Assembly (NCBI GenBank): GCA_902495595.1
Contig: CABUXV010000003.1
Coordinates: 42,430 to 106,429, forward strand
DNA from: an uncultured Eubacterium sp.
GTDB taxonomy: Bacteria > Bacillota > Clostridia > Peptostreptococcales > Anaerovoracaceae
DNA: 64,000 bases
Direction of reading: 5' to 3'
The notes beneath the pieces are model-generated. The model had not been told where the DNA came from. It did no database searches and saw nothing but the letters and a program-made list of their open reading frames with translations. The stretch's first letter is position 1. Each line of letters opens with the position of its first letter. The position numbers and the translations under genes are program-made. Positions 35,440 through 43,791 of the stretch are shown here, piece after piece.

Positions 35440-36339
35440 ATGAAAAATATTGATGCGTTTTCAGGTTATAATCCTGTTGTGAATTTTACTTTTTATATGG
35501 GTGCCGTAGTCTTTGGTGTAGTATTTGTACATCCTGTATTTTTGATATGTTCTTTTACAATGTCTTTGCTGCATTATTTTATACTTAAAGGGAGCCGTGC
35601 CGTAAAGTTTTTACTGGGCATGGTTCCTGTATTTATATTGGTATCAGCTGTAAATCCAATATTTAATACGAGAGGAAGCCATGTGCTTTTCACTTATTTT
35701 GGGAATAGACCTTACACTTTGGAAGCCCTTTTGTACGGCATGGCTGTAGCAGCAATGTTTATATCGATTTTGTTGTGGTTTGCATCATATAGTCTGATAA
35801 TTACAAGCGATAAATTCATATATATTTTCGGGAATTTTATTCCTCACATATCTCTGATATTGGTGATGTCCATGAGACTGGTTACCAGATTAAGAATTCA
35901 GGCAGTCAGAATATTTTCTGCGAGAAAAAATTCGGGCAGAAATTCGGAGAATTCATGTGATGTAAAGTTTAAAATACGGGAAGCCTTGATAACTGTTTCG
36001 GCGCTTACATCGTGGGCTTTGGAACAGGGCATTGTTACATCGGACAGTATGCAGAGCAGAGGTTACGGAAGCGGAAAGCGAACGGATTTTTCCATATTCA
36101 GTTTTTCCAAAAGAGATAAAATTCTTCTTACTGTGTTTATTGTGCTGTTAACGATAATGATAGTATTTACCGCATTAGGGGGAGCAGAGGCCTCTTATAC
36201 GCCGGAAATTCATTTTTCGGGAAATGAAAATATATATTTTTTTCCCTGCATAATTTCGTATTTTATATTCTTGTTTATGCCGTCAGCTTTAGACATTGCG
36301 GAGGATTTAAAATGGCATGTTTTGAAATCAAAAATTTAA
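35440..36339 (+). CDS. ecfT: ECF transporter transmembrane subunit EcfT, copy 1
   Basis: Transmembrane coupling protein of an energy-coupling-factor vitamin importer; links the S component to the ATPases. 299 residues with about five or six membrane helices (for example VVNFTFYMGAVVFGVVFVHPVFL and FIPHISLILVMSMRL). The cytoplasmic coupling motifs of EcfT are visible as SARKN (about residue 167) and QSRGYGSGKR (about 207). No strong ribosome-binding site precedes the ATG, but the N-terminus matches the family. It overlaps the ATPase gene by 28 bases and lies in the riboswitch-led operon. A second EcfT paralogue lies at the end of the operon. Confidence 0.9.
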   Translation: MKNIDAFSGYNPVVNFTFYMGAVVFGVVFVHPVFLICSFTMSLLHYFILKGSRAVKFLLGMVPVFILVSAVNPIFNTRGSHVLFTYFGNRPYTLEALLYGMAVAAMFISILLWFASYSLIITSDKFIYIFGNFIPHISLILVMSMRLVTRLRIQAVRIFSARKNSGRNSENSCDVKFKIREALITVSALTSWALEQGIVTSDSMQSRGYGSGKRTDFSIFSFSKRDKILLTVFIVLLTIMIVFTALGGAEASYTPEIHFSGNENIYFFPCIISYFIFLFMPSALDIAEDLKWHVLKSKI

Positions 36340-38090
36340 ATTTTCAATATCCTTCTTTAAACGAAGACTGTAAGGATTATGTGCTCACCGATATATCCCT
36401 TACAATAAATCAAGGGGAATATATCACTTTATGCGGCATGAGCGGAAGCGGCAAGACAACGCTTTTAAGACATTTAAAAAGCGTTCTTTCGCCTCATGGA
36501 AAGAAAACCGGAGATGTCTTGCTGGATGGTGTTCCTATAGAGCAGGTGGATTTGAGAACACAATCTGAAAAAATAGGATTTGTGATGCAGGACCCGGACA
36601 GCCAGATAGTCACGGACAAGGTATGGCACGAGCTTGCTTTCGGACTTGAAAGTCTGGGGATGAATCAGAAAGATATGCGTCTTCGTGTGGCGGAAATGGC
36701 AAGTTATTTCGGTATACAGGACTGGTTTTATAAAGAAACGGCTTTTTTGTCCGGAGGACAGAAACAGCTTTTGAATCTTGCATCTATAATGGCTGTGCAG
36801 CCGGACGTTTTAATCTTTGACGAACCTACGAGCCAGCTCGATCCTATTGCCGCATCTGATTTTTTGAATACGGTAAGAAAGATTAATGCAGAGCTGGGTA
36901 CGACTGTTATAATTACCGAACATCGCCTGGAAGATGTATTTTATGCTTCGGATAGAGTGGCCGTAATGGATAAGGGCAGAATTATCGTAGATGATGTTCC
37001 TGAGAGGGCAGGAAAATTTTTAAAGGATGAGAGAAATGAAATGTTTGCGGCAATGCCCGTCCCATTAAAAGTTTATTACAGTATGGAGAATTACTGCGCC
37101 GGAAAAGAAGTTTCCGGAAGATCTCAAAAACTTCATACAGGTAAATGGGGAAATGAAATATCAGCTCCGCTGACAGTCGGAGAAGGAAGAAAATGGCTTG
37201 ATTATTTATTTTCCGAAAAGAAATCCGAAGAAATGGAAAACTCAATTATAAGGAAATCCAGCGCAGAAGACAGAGCTGAGATAATAGAAGATACGTCATT
37301 TAGAAATTCAGCCGTCAGTTTTAAAGATGTCTGGTTCAGATACGAGAAGGATTCATGCGACGTGTTAAAGGGAACCTCATTTGATGTTCCGAAAAGCAGC
37401 ATATTCGCTATGGTAGGAGGAAACGGCACGGGAAAGACCACAGTGCTTAATACCATATGCGGAATGTGCAGACCTTATAGGGGAAATGTTTTTATAAACG
37501 GGAAAAAATTGAAATCTTACAGAGATAGGGATGTATTTAAAGGGAATTTATCCATGCTCCCACAGGACCCGAGAAATTTATTTGTCAAAAAAACTGTGAG
37601 AGAAGAGCTTTACGAAATGTTTGATAAGGAAATCGAATCTGATTTGAAAGATGAAAGAATTGAGAAAATCTGCGCTTTATGCCATACCGAAAACATTCTT
37701 GACAGTCATCCTTATGATTTGTCAGGCGGAGAGCAGCAGCGGGCGGCCTTAGCCAAAGTTTTGCTTACGGAACCTGAAATTTTGCTTTTAGATGAACCGA
37801 CGAAAGGTATAGATTCATTTTTCAAAAAAGCTCTTGCAGATATATTGAGCAGCCTTAAAAAACAGGGAACTACTGTTATAATAGTTTCTCATGATGTGGA
37901 ATTCTGCGCTGAATATACTGACTATACGGGAATGTTTTTTGATGGAAATGTAGTTACCGTGAATACGTCCGATAAATTTTTTGCGGATAACAGTTTTTAT
38001 ACTACGGCGGCAAATCGCATGAGCAGGCATGTGTTTGATAATGTTATAACAGCAGAGGATGTGATAAGTTTATGTCAAAAAAATCTTTAA
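36312..38090 (+). CDS. ECF transporter fused double ATPase (EcfA-EcfA')
   Basis: Drives ECF vitamin import by ATP hydrolysis at the inner face of the membrane. Two ABC domains in one 592-residue chain. Domain 1: Walker A GMSGSGKTTLLRH, Q-loop VMQDPDSQIV, signature LSGGQKQLLN, Walker B LIFDEPTSQLDP. Domain 2 (from about residue 335): Walker A GGNGTGKTTVLNT, LPQDPRNLF, signature LSGGEQQRAAL, Walker B LLLDEPTKGID. Both sites look complete. GGAGG lies 9-13 bases before the ATG, inside the end of ecfT copy 1. Because the ATPases, T and S genes are together, this is a dedicated (group I) ECF system, not one sharing a common module. Confidence 0.94.
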   Translation: MACFEIKNLNFQYPSLNEDCKDYVLTDISLTINQGEYITLCGMSGSGKTTLLRHLKSVLSPHGKKTGDVLLDGVPIEQVDLRTQSEKIGFVMQDPDSQIVTDKVWHELAFGLESLGMNQKDMRLRVAEMASYFGIQDWFYKETAFLSGGQKQLLNLASIMAVQPDVLIFDEPTSQLDPIAASDFLNTVRKINAELGTTVIITEHRLEDVFYASDRVAVMDKGRIIVDDVPERAGKFLKDERNEMFAAMPVPLKVYYSMENYCAGKEVSGRSQKLHTGKWGNEISAPLTVGEGRKWLDYLFSEKKSEEMENSIIRKSSAEDRAEIIEDTSFRNSAVSFKDVWFRYEKDSCDVLKGTSFDVPKSSIFAMVGGNGTGKTTVLNTICGMCRPYRGNVFINGKKLKSYRDRDVFKGNLSMLPQDPRNLFVKKTVREELYEMFDKEIESDLKDERIEKICALCHTENILDSHPYDLSGGEQQRAALAKVLLTEPEILLLDEPTKGIDSFFKKALADILSSLKKQGTTVIIVSHDVEFCAEYTDYTGMFFDGNVVTVNTSDKFFADNSFYTTAANRMSRHVFDNVITAEDVISLCQKNL

Positions 38091-38764
38091 GCACGGCTAT
38101 TTTGTTGATTATTATTCCCTCAATATTGGTCATATCATGGCATATGGGTGACAGGAAATATTATCTGTGCAGTATAATATTGATAATATGCGCAATAGGA
38201 GCATTCTGGCTCAGTTTCGAACAAAAGTCTCCTAAAACGAGAGAGATAGTCATGGTTGCAGTAATGTGCGCCATAGCTGTGGCTTCCAGAACTGTATTCA
38301 TAATGCTGCCCCAGTTTAAACCTATGGCTGCAATAGTTATGATATGCGGAATGGCTTTGGGAGCCAGGGCAGGATTTGTTACCGGAACTATAAGTGTATT
38401 TGTCAGCAATTTCATATTCGGTCATGGTCCTTGGACTTTGTGGCAGATGTTTGCTTTCGGGCTTGCCGGTTTTATTGCGGGAGTTTTGTACGATAAAGGT
38501 ATAATGAAAAAGGAAAAGAGAATTTCCACAGCGCTTATAGGAGGGGCGATAGTGATGCTGGTGGTCGGACCGATTTTGGATACATGCACTGTATTTACAA
38601 TGAGTTCCATGATAAATATGAGTTCGGCGGCAGCCGTTTATTTAGCGGGGATTCCCTTTAATGCGGTGCATAGTGCTGCGACTGCCATAACTATGTTTGT
38701 ACTGTGCAGAACCATGATTGAGAAACTTGAACGGATAAAGTTAAAATACGGAATATATCAATGA
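38072..38764 (+). CDS. ECF transporter substrate-binding S component (probable cobalamin/corrinoid type)
   Basis: Six-helix membrane protein of 230 residues that binds the vitamin. Typical ECF S features: EIVMVAVMCAIAVASRTVFI, LPQFKPMAAIVMICGMALGARAGF, FVSNFIFGHGPWTLWQM. The GPWTxWQM segment is found in the CbrT-like cobalamin group, to my knowledge of that family. Extra N-terminal helices (residues 1-50) precede the core. It overlaps the ATPase gene by 19 bases and the second ecfT gene by 4. Cobalamin as substrate is inferred from the riboswitch, the DUF4430 partners and this pattern. Confidence 0.82.
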   Translation: MSKKSLSTAILLIIIPSILVISWHMGDRKYYLCSIILIICAIGAFWLSFEQKSPKTREIVMVAVMCAIAVASRTVFIMLPQFKPMAAIVMICGMALGARAGFVTGTISVFVSNFIFGHGPWTLWQMFAFGLAGFIAGVLYDKGIMKKEKRISTALIGGAIVMLVVGPILDTCTVFTMSSMINMSSAAAVYLAGIPFNAVHSAATAITMFVLCRTMIEKLERIKLKYGIYQ

Positions 38765-39633
38765 AATTCAGCAGCTATCATCCAATGATAAATTTAATAT
38801 ATTTTGCAGCGGCGGTATTTTTTGCAGCGTGTTTCAGACATCCTGTATTTTTATCTATTTCATATATTGCTGCATTTTTTTATTCTGTTAAACTCAAGGG
38901 AAGGAAAACTTTTGTGTTTAATTTATTCCTGATGATTATGATATTGATTTACAGCTTTATATATGCTTACTTCAATCATTTCGGCGTTACGGATATAGGC
39001 GTTACAATAATAGGCAACAGCATTACTCTTGAATCATGGGTCTACGGAATTGTGAAAGGTACGGCAGCTGCATCGGTACTGATGATTATGAACTGTTTTA
39101 TATGTGTTTTTTCTTCTGACAAAATCGTATATGTTTTCGGCAGAATTGTACCTGTATTATCACTGTTTATATCCATTATCTTCAGAAGCGCAGCCAAGAC
39201 AAAAATTAAAATAAAGAAAATTGAGCTGGCAAGGCAAGGCATAGGAAAGGGCGCGGCGCAGGGGAATATTTGTGAGAAAATCCATAATAAAACGGCAATA
39301 ATATCGGCTTTAGTAGTGAGCACAGCAGAAGATTTTATAAAAGAGGCTGACTCGATGAAGAGCCGAGGGTATACCCTGAGAGGAAGAAGCGCGTTTTCCA
39401 TATACAGATTTGACAACAGAGACAGATTTGCAGTGTTGATTTTGTGCGCATTGATAGTTACCATGTTTGCAGCTTTGTCTTTGGATCAGACGAATATATA
39501 TTATAATCCGGAGATAATATTTAACAGAATAACATTCGTATCATATATATTTTATGCTGTCTATTTTTTCTTTCTTTTGTTTCCCGTTATATCTCAGTTT
39601 AATATGAAGCGTATATTCAAAATCAGAAAATAA
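38761..39633 (+). CDS. ECF transporter transmembrane subunit EcfT, copy 2
   Basis: 290-residue paralogue of the EcfT at 35440, same membrane layout (MINLIYFAAAVFFAACFRHPVFL at the N-terminus). Coupling motifs: LARQGIGKG and KSRGYTLRGR. The start overlaps the stop of the S component as ATGA, so translation is coupled. ECF complexes normally have a single T subunit; two paralogues around one ATPase and one S gene suggest either alternative complexes or a divided role. No terminator is evident after it; a new promoter follows at 39709. Confidence 0.88.
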   Translation: MKFSSYHPMINLIYFAAAVFFAACFRHPVFLSISYIAAFFYSVKLKGRKTFVFNLFLMIMILIYSFIYAYFNHFGVTDIGVTIIGNSITLESWVYGIVKGTAAASVLMIMNCFICVFSSDKIVYVFGRIVPVLSLFISIIFRSAAKTKIKIKKIELARQGIGKGAAQGNICEKIHNKTAIISALVVSTAEDFIKEADSMKSRGYTLRGRSAFSIYRFDNRDRFAVLILCALIVTMFAALSLDQTNIYYNPEIIFNRITFVSYIFYAVYFFFLLFPVISQFNMKRIFKIRK

Positions 39634-39708
39634 AAGCTGTGATTCTCGAGATATAATTTTATTTAGGAAATCTTAAACAAAATTCAGAAATATTGGAATT
39701 TAATTATA

Positions 39709-39737
39709 TTGTAATAAGCACTTCACAATGATATAAT
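39709..39737 (+). promoter_or_regulatory. Promoter of the EF-G-like gene
   Basis: TTGTAA (39709-39714), 17-base spacer, perfect TATAAT (39732-39737), 40 bases before the start. Confidence 0.75.
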
Positions 39738-39777
39738 ATGACTATCGTTACAAAAATAATTAGGGAGGTCGCATTAG

Positions 39778-41718
39778 ATGAAGGGCTATAAGAGCGAAAG
39801 CATAAGAAACGTTGCACTTGTAGGACACGGAGGATGTGGTAAGACTACATTCCTTGAAGCTGCACTGCTTGCAACCGGAGTTATCAGCAGACTCGGAAAA
39901 GTTGAAGACGGAAATACGGTTTCTGACTACGATAAAATGGAAATTGAAAAAGGTTATTCCATCAGTACTTCACTGGTACCGGTTGAATATAAAAACATCA
40001 AGATAAACTTCGTAGATACTCCGGGATTTTTCGACTTTGTCGGAGAAGTAAATTCAGCGCTTCGCGCAGTGGAAGCTGCTGCAATATTGGTTGATGCTTC
40101 TTCAGGAATACAGGTTGGAACTGAAAAAGCCTGGAACTCATGCAGACAGTTTGGCATTCCTAAATTTTTCCTTATCAGCAAGACTGACAAGGAAAATGTA
40201 AATGTGGAAGAAACCATCGAAGAGTTAAAGGACAAGTTCGGAACTTCGGTAGTAACCCTGGATGATAAGGATGCCCTTACGGAAGCAATAGCCGAAACCG
40301 ATGAGGAACTCATGGAAAAATTCTTCTCAGGTGAAGAGTTTACGGATGAAGAGTTTAACAGAGGATTGTCGCGCGGTATAGGAGCAGGAGATATCGTTCC
40401 TGTTCTGGCTTGTTCATCGATGACAGGAGAAGGCGTCAAGGAGGCCCTCGAGAAATTTATAGATTTGGTTCCTAAAGTAACCGACCATGCAGATTATCCT
40501 GCTAAGAACGATATGGATGAGGATATAGAAGTAAAAGTAGATGCGGCAGGAAAACCGGCAGCGTTTGTATTCAAGACGATAGCCGACCCGTTCCTGGGTA
40601 AGATATCCCTTGCGAAAGTTATTTCCGGAACCCTTAAAGGCGGTCAGGAAATTTATAATGCAAGAGCTGAAAAGGCAGAAAAACTGGGAGCCATGTTCTT
40701 TATGAGAGGAAAAAACCAGGAGGATGCACCTGCTGTAGAAGCCGGAGATATAGTAGCTATTGCAAAATTGCAGTATACAAAAACAGGCGATACTCTCTGT
40801 GAGAAAGGGAATATTATAAAATTCCCTCCGGTGGAATTTCCGGCGCCATCCCTTTATATTGCCGTAGAGCCGGCTGATAAAGGCGATGATGAGAAAGTGG
40901 GGACGGGACTTCATAAACTTATGGAAGAAGACCCTTCATTCAGACTTGAAAGAAATGTAGAGACGCATCAGACTCTTCTCGGAGGACAGGGAGAAATCCA
41001 GCTCAACATTGTAACATCAAAGTTAAAAGATAAGTTCGGCGTTGATGTGGTGACAGTTCCTCAGAAGATTGCCTACAGAGAAACCATAAAAGGTACTTCT
41101 GATGTACAGGGAAAACACAAGAAACAGTCGGGCGGAGCAGGTCAGTATGGTGATGTACATATCAGATTCTCACCGGCTCAGGAGGAATTTGAATTTTCAG
41201 AAGAGCTGTTTGGCGGCTCCATTCCTAAGAACTACGTTCCGGCAGTAGAAAAAGGCCTGAAAGAATCCATGGAAAAGGGACCTCTTGCAGGATGTAAGGT
41301 TGTAAATATAAAAGCCGTGCTTTACGATGGTTCATATCATGATGTGGATTCAAATGAAATGGCATTTAAGATTGCTGCCTCGCTTGCATTTAAAAAAGGT
41401 ATTGCCGAAGCAAAACCTTGTCTTTTGGAACCTGTTATGAAACTTGAAATAGTAGTTCCCGATGATTACATGGGAGATGTAATGGGCGATATGAACAAGA
41501 GAAGAGGCAAGATTCTCGGAATGGAACCATTGTCGGGAGGCGGACAGAAGCTTATGGCGGAAGCGCCTCAGGCAGAACTCTTCGACTATGCTATCGTGCT
41601 CAGGTCCATGACCCAGGCAAGAGGAAGCTTTAATATGGAATTCGAAAGATATGAAGAGGTTCCTGCACAGATAGCTCAGAAGATAATAGCAGACCATCAG
41701 GCGGAACAGGAAAAATAA
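39778..41718 (+). CDS. EF-G-like translation GTPase, divergent paralogue
   Basis: 646 residues with the EF-G domain order (G, II, III, IV, V) but shorter than true EF-G (about 690). P-loop GHGGCGKTT, G3 motif DTPGFFDFVGEV, G4 motif SKTD in LISKTDKEN, domain III GGQGEIQLN, domain IV KKQSGGAGQYGDV, domain V EPVMKLEIVVPDDYMGDVMGD. Two departures are notable: the catalytic histidine of DTPGH is Phe, and NKxD is SKTD. This fits a known side group of EF-G-like proteins of unclear role, not FusA itself. Own promoter; AGGGAGG precedes the ATG. Confidence 0.88.
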   Translation: MKGYKSESIRNVALVGHGGCGKTTFLEAALLATGVISRLGKVEDGNTVSDYDKMEIEKGYSISTSLVPVEYKNIKINFVDTPGFFDFVGEVNSALRAVEAAAILVDASSGIQVGTEKAWNSCRQFGIPKFFLISKTDKENVNVEETIEELKDKFGTSVVTLDDKDALTEAIAETDEELMEKFFSGEEFTDEEFNRGLSRGIGAGDIVPVLACSSMTGEGVKEALEKFIDLVPKVTDHADYPAKNDMDEDIEVKVDAAGKPAAFVFKTIADPFLGKISLAKVISGTLKGGQEIYNARAEKAEKLGAMFFMRGKNQEDAPAVEAGDIVAIAKLQYTKTGDTLCEKGNIIKFPPVEFPAPSLYIAVEPADKGDDEKVGTGLHKLMEEDPSFRLERNVETHQTLLGGQGEIQLNIVTSKLKDKFGVDVVTVPQKIAYRETIKGTSDVQGKHKKQSGGAGQYGDVHIRFSPAQEEFEFSEELFGGSIPKNYVPAVEKGLKESMEKGPLAGCKVVNIKAVLYDGSYHDVDSNEMAFKIAASLAFKKGIAEAKPCLLEPVMKLEIVVPDDYMGDVMGDMNKRRGKILGMEPLSGGGQKLMAEAPQAELFDYAIVLRSMTQARGSFNMEFERYEEVPAQIAQKIIADHQAEQEK

Positions 41719-41851
41719 GCATTGTAATGCAATTGTTCTTATAATAAAAAATTGCGCAGGACGTAATCAAAGATTCTTTTGCATAATGTCGCACGCACAG
41801 GGTGACGCTTAGCAAGATGGTTTCTTTGGTATTCCTGAATAATAAAAAAGA

Positions 41852-41877
41852 AAAGCCGCGGAATTTTCCGCGGCTTT
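41852..41877. terminator. Strong hairpin between the EF-G-like gene and radA
   Basis: Perfect 12-bp stem AAAGCCGCGGAA (41852-41863) / TTCCGCGGCTTT (41866-41877) with a two-base loop. On the plus strand only three T follow; on the minus strand a long T-rich run does. It is 19 bases before the radA ATG and may also hinder radA translation. Confidence 0.55.
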
Positions 41878-41896
41878 AAAAATAAAGGGAGTATAT

Positions 41897-43357
41897 ATGG
41901 CAAAAAAAAGCAAAACTGTATTTGTGTGTCAGGAATGCGGATATGAAAGTTCCAAGTGGATGGGGCAGTGTATCTGCGGCGCATGGAATACAATGGTAGA
42001 AGAAAAAATCGTAGATATAGATTTAAATGATAAGAGGAGAAGGACATCCTCAGCATCCAAAACGACTTCAGGTACATCAGGCAATATGGAATCAGGACAT
42101 ATAAGAGCAGGCAAACCTGCCAGGTTATCACAGATTTCATCGGGAGAAAAGGATCGCATAAACACAGGAATCGGAGAACTCAATAGAGTGTTGGGCGGAG
42201 GTCTTGTGCCAGGTTCTCTTACTTTGATTTCCGGAGAACCGGGAATAGGAAAATCCACGATAATAATACAGGCTGCGTCGTATATTGCAGCAAGCAGGGG
42301 GATTGTACTGTACGTTTCGGGAGAAGAATCAGAAGAACAGATAAAGATAAGAGCAGACAGAGTATGTGAAAACCTGTCTGATAATCTTATGATACTCTCT
42401 GAAACAAATATAGATAACATAAGTGAAATATGCAGTCAGCTTAAGCCTTCTTTTTTAATAATAGATTCAATTCAGACTATGTATACATCGGATTTGGATT
42501 CAGCTCCAGGCAGCGTATCTCAGGTAAGAGCCTGCGGGAATGAGCTTATGAATATAGGTAAGGTAAACAGCATTCCGGTGTTTATCGTTGCTCATGTTAC
42601 CAAGAGCGGAGATTTGGCAGGACCGAGGATTTTAGAACATATGGTTGACTGTGTTCTAAGCTTTACCGGGGACAGAAGTCACGAAATGAGAATCCTGAGG
42701 GCTCAGAAGAACAGGTTTGGGACTACCAGTGAGATCGGCGCTTTTGAAATGGCGGAATCCGGTTTGATGGAAATAAAAAATCTATCAGGTCTTCTCCTTG
42801 AAGAAATGGATAAAGGAAGCGAAGGTGCAGTTGTTACGGCAGTGTATGAGGGCACAAGACCTCTTATACTTGAGGTACAGGCGCTGACATCTGCCACAAA
42901 TATAGGATTTGCTCGAAGAACATCTCTTGGAATAGAAAATCCCAGACTCAATATGATAATTGCTGTCTTAGAGAAAAAGATGGGGCTTTCTCTCATAAAT
43001 CAGGATGTTTATGTAAATGTGGTAGGAGGAATAAAACCGGAAGGTACATATACTGATTTAGCAGTTGCAATGGCGGTATATTCATCTTATAAAGGAAAGG
43101 CTTTGGGCAGCAAAACCATAGCTTTCGGAGAAATAGGGCTTACAGGTGATCTAAGGGCTGTACAGAACGGGGAGAAGATAATTAAGGAGGCAGCTCATTT
43201 GGGTTTTGAAAGAATAGTATTGCCGATAAAGAATGCTGAAAGGCTGAAAAAAGTTCTCTATGAAATAAATTCGGAAAGGCAAAACAGAGGAAAGCAGGCG
43301 CTGAAAATATCAGGTATAAAAAATATATACGAGATAAAAAGACTGTTTGATGAATAA
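41897..43357 (+). CDS. radA: DNA repair protein RadA (Sms)
   Basis: RecA-like ATPase that helps process recombination intermediates by branch migration. C4 zinc finger CQECGYESSKWMGQCICGAW at residues 11-31, Walker A SGEPGIGKSTIIIQ, Walker B LIIDSIQTMY, the RadA signature RAQKNRFGTTSE, and a C-terminal Lon-like domain (EGTYTDLAVAMAVYSSY, GEIGLTGDLR). 486 residues is slightly longer than usual. AGGGAG lies 7-12 bases before the ATG. A 23-bp terminator-like dyad follows the stop. Confidence 0.97.
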   Translation: MAKKSKTVFVCQECGYESSKWMGQCICGAWNTMVEEKIVDIDLNDKRRRTSSASKTTSGTSGNMESGHIRAGKPARLSQISSGEKDRINTGIGELNRVLGGGLVPGSLTLISGEPGIGKSTIIIQAASYIAASRGIVLYVSGEESEEQIKIRADRVCENLSDNLMILSETNIDNISEICSQLKPSFLIIDSIQTMYTSDLDSAPGSVSQVRACGNELMNIGKVNSIPVFIVAHVTKSGDLAGPRILEHMVDCVLSFTGDRSHEMRILRAQKNRFGTTSEIGAFEMAESGLMEIKNLSGLLLEEMDKGSEGAVVTAVYEGTRPLILEVQALTSATNIGFARRTSLGIENPRLNMIIAVLEKKMGLSLINQDVYVNVVGGIKPEGTYTDLAVAMAVYSSYKGKALGSKTIAFGEIGLTGDLRAVQNGEKIIKEAAHLGFERIVLPIKNAERLKKVLYEINSERQNRGKQALKISGIKNIYEIKRLFDE

Positions 43358-43363
43358 TATACT

Positions 43364-43410
43364 GGGATAAAAACAAGAGCATATTTTAAATATGCTCTTG
43401 TTTTTATCCC
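43364..43410. terminator. Bidirectional terminator after radA
   Basis: Perfect 23-base inverted repeat (43364-43386 and 43388-43410) with a single central base. Its GAGCATATTT core is followed by a T-rich arm on either strand, so it can work in both directions. Confidence 0.85.
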
Positions 43411-43414
43411 ATGA

Positions 43415-43526
43415 GGGAAATTCGATATTAACAGAATATCGAAAAATCTCATTGTAAAGTATTTCTTTTTTTGCAGGCGCTATGTGTGCAAAAGTATCTT
43501 TGATTTTGTTATGCAAAATTTTTTAT
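43415..43526. repeat. Degenerate copy of the repeat seen at the right edge
   Basis: Non-coding. It begins GGGAAATTCG with hairpin TCGATATT (43422-43429) / AATATCGA (43435-43442) and ends with TGTGCAAAAGTATCTTTGAT and TATGCAAAATTTTTT. The order and several words match the element at 63832-64000 (GGAAAT hairpin, then GTGCAAAGGAATCTTCGAT, then TTGCACACTTTTTTT), roughly 65-70% over the 3' part by eye. Confidence 0.45.
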
Positions 43527-43585
43527 ATTTGCAATAGTTTATTTTAACTAAATGATAGATTTATATTATTGCCAAAACTACAGAA

Positions 43586-43723
43586 TTACTTGAAAATCAT
43601 TTCGAAGAGTTCCTTGAATGTTATAGGTTCCTGAAACGCTTCCTGCATCACGTAAGCTGCCAGTCCGGCAGTAGACAGTATAATCAGAAATATGAATAAT
43701 ATTGTTCCTATAATTTTTCTCAT
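43586..43723 (-). CDS. Small 45-residue membrane protein
   Basis: Short gene on the minus strand, ATG at 43723-43721 and TAA at 43588-43586. One hydrophobic helix near the N-terminus (IIGTILFIFLIILSTAGLAAY) is followed by a short polar tail ending EMIFK. AGAGGA stands 7-12 bases before the ATG. It lies downstream of the permease gene behind a terminator, so it may depend on read-through. No homology can be recognised. The clear ribosome-binding site and the classical start-helix-tail form argue for a real gene. Confidence 0.6.
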   Translation of the reverse strand: MRKIIGTILFIFLIILSTAGLAAYVMQEAFQEPITFKELFEMIFK

Positions 43724-43742
43724 TTAACAATCCTCTTTTAAG

Positions 43743-43777
43743 AAAAAGCCGTTATATTATGATAACGGCTTTTTTTG
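43743..43777. terminator. Permease-gene terminator
   Basis: Perfect 13-bp stem AAAAAGCCGTTAT (43743-43755) / ATAACGGCTTTTT (43762-43774), 6-base loop, symmetrical A- and T-tracts. It stands 15 bases after the permease stop (minus strand). Confidence 0.85.
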
Positions 43778-43791
43778 ATAGTTTAACAATA

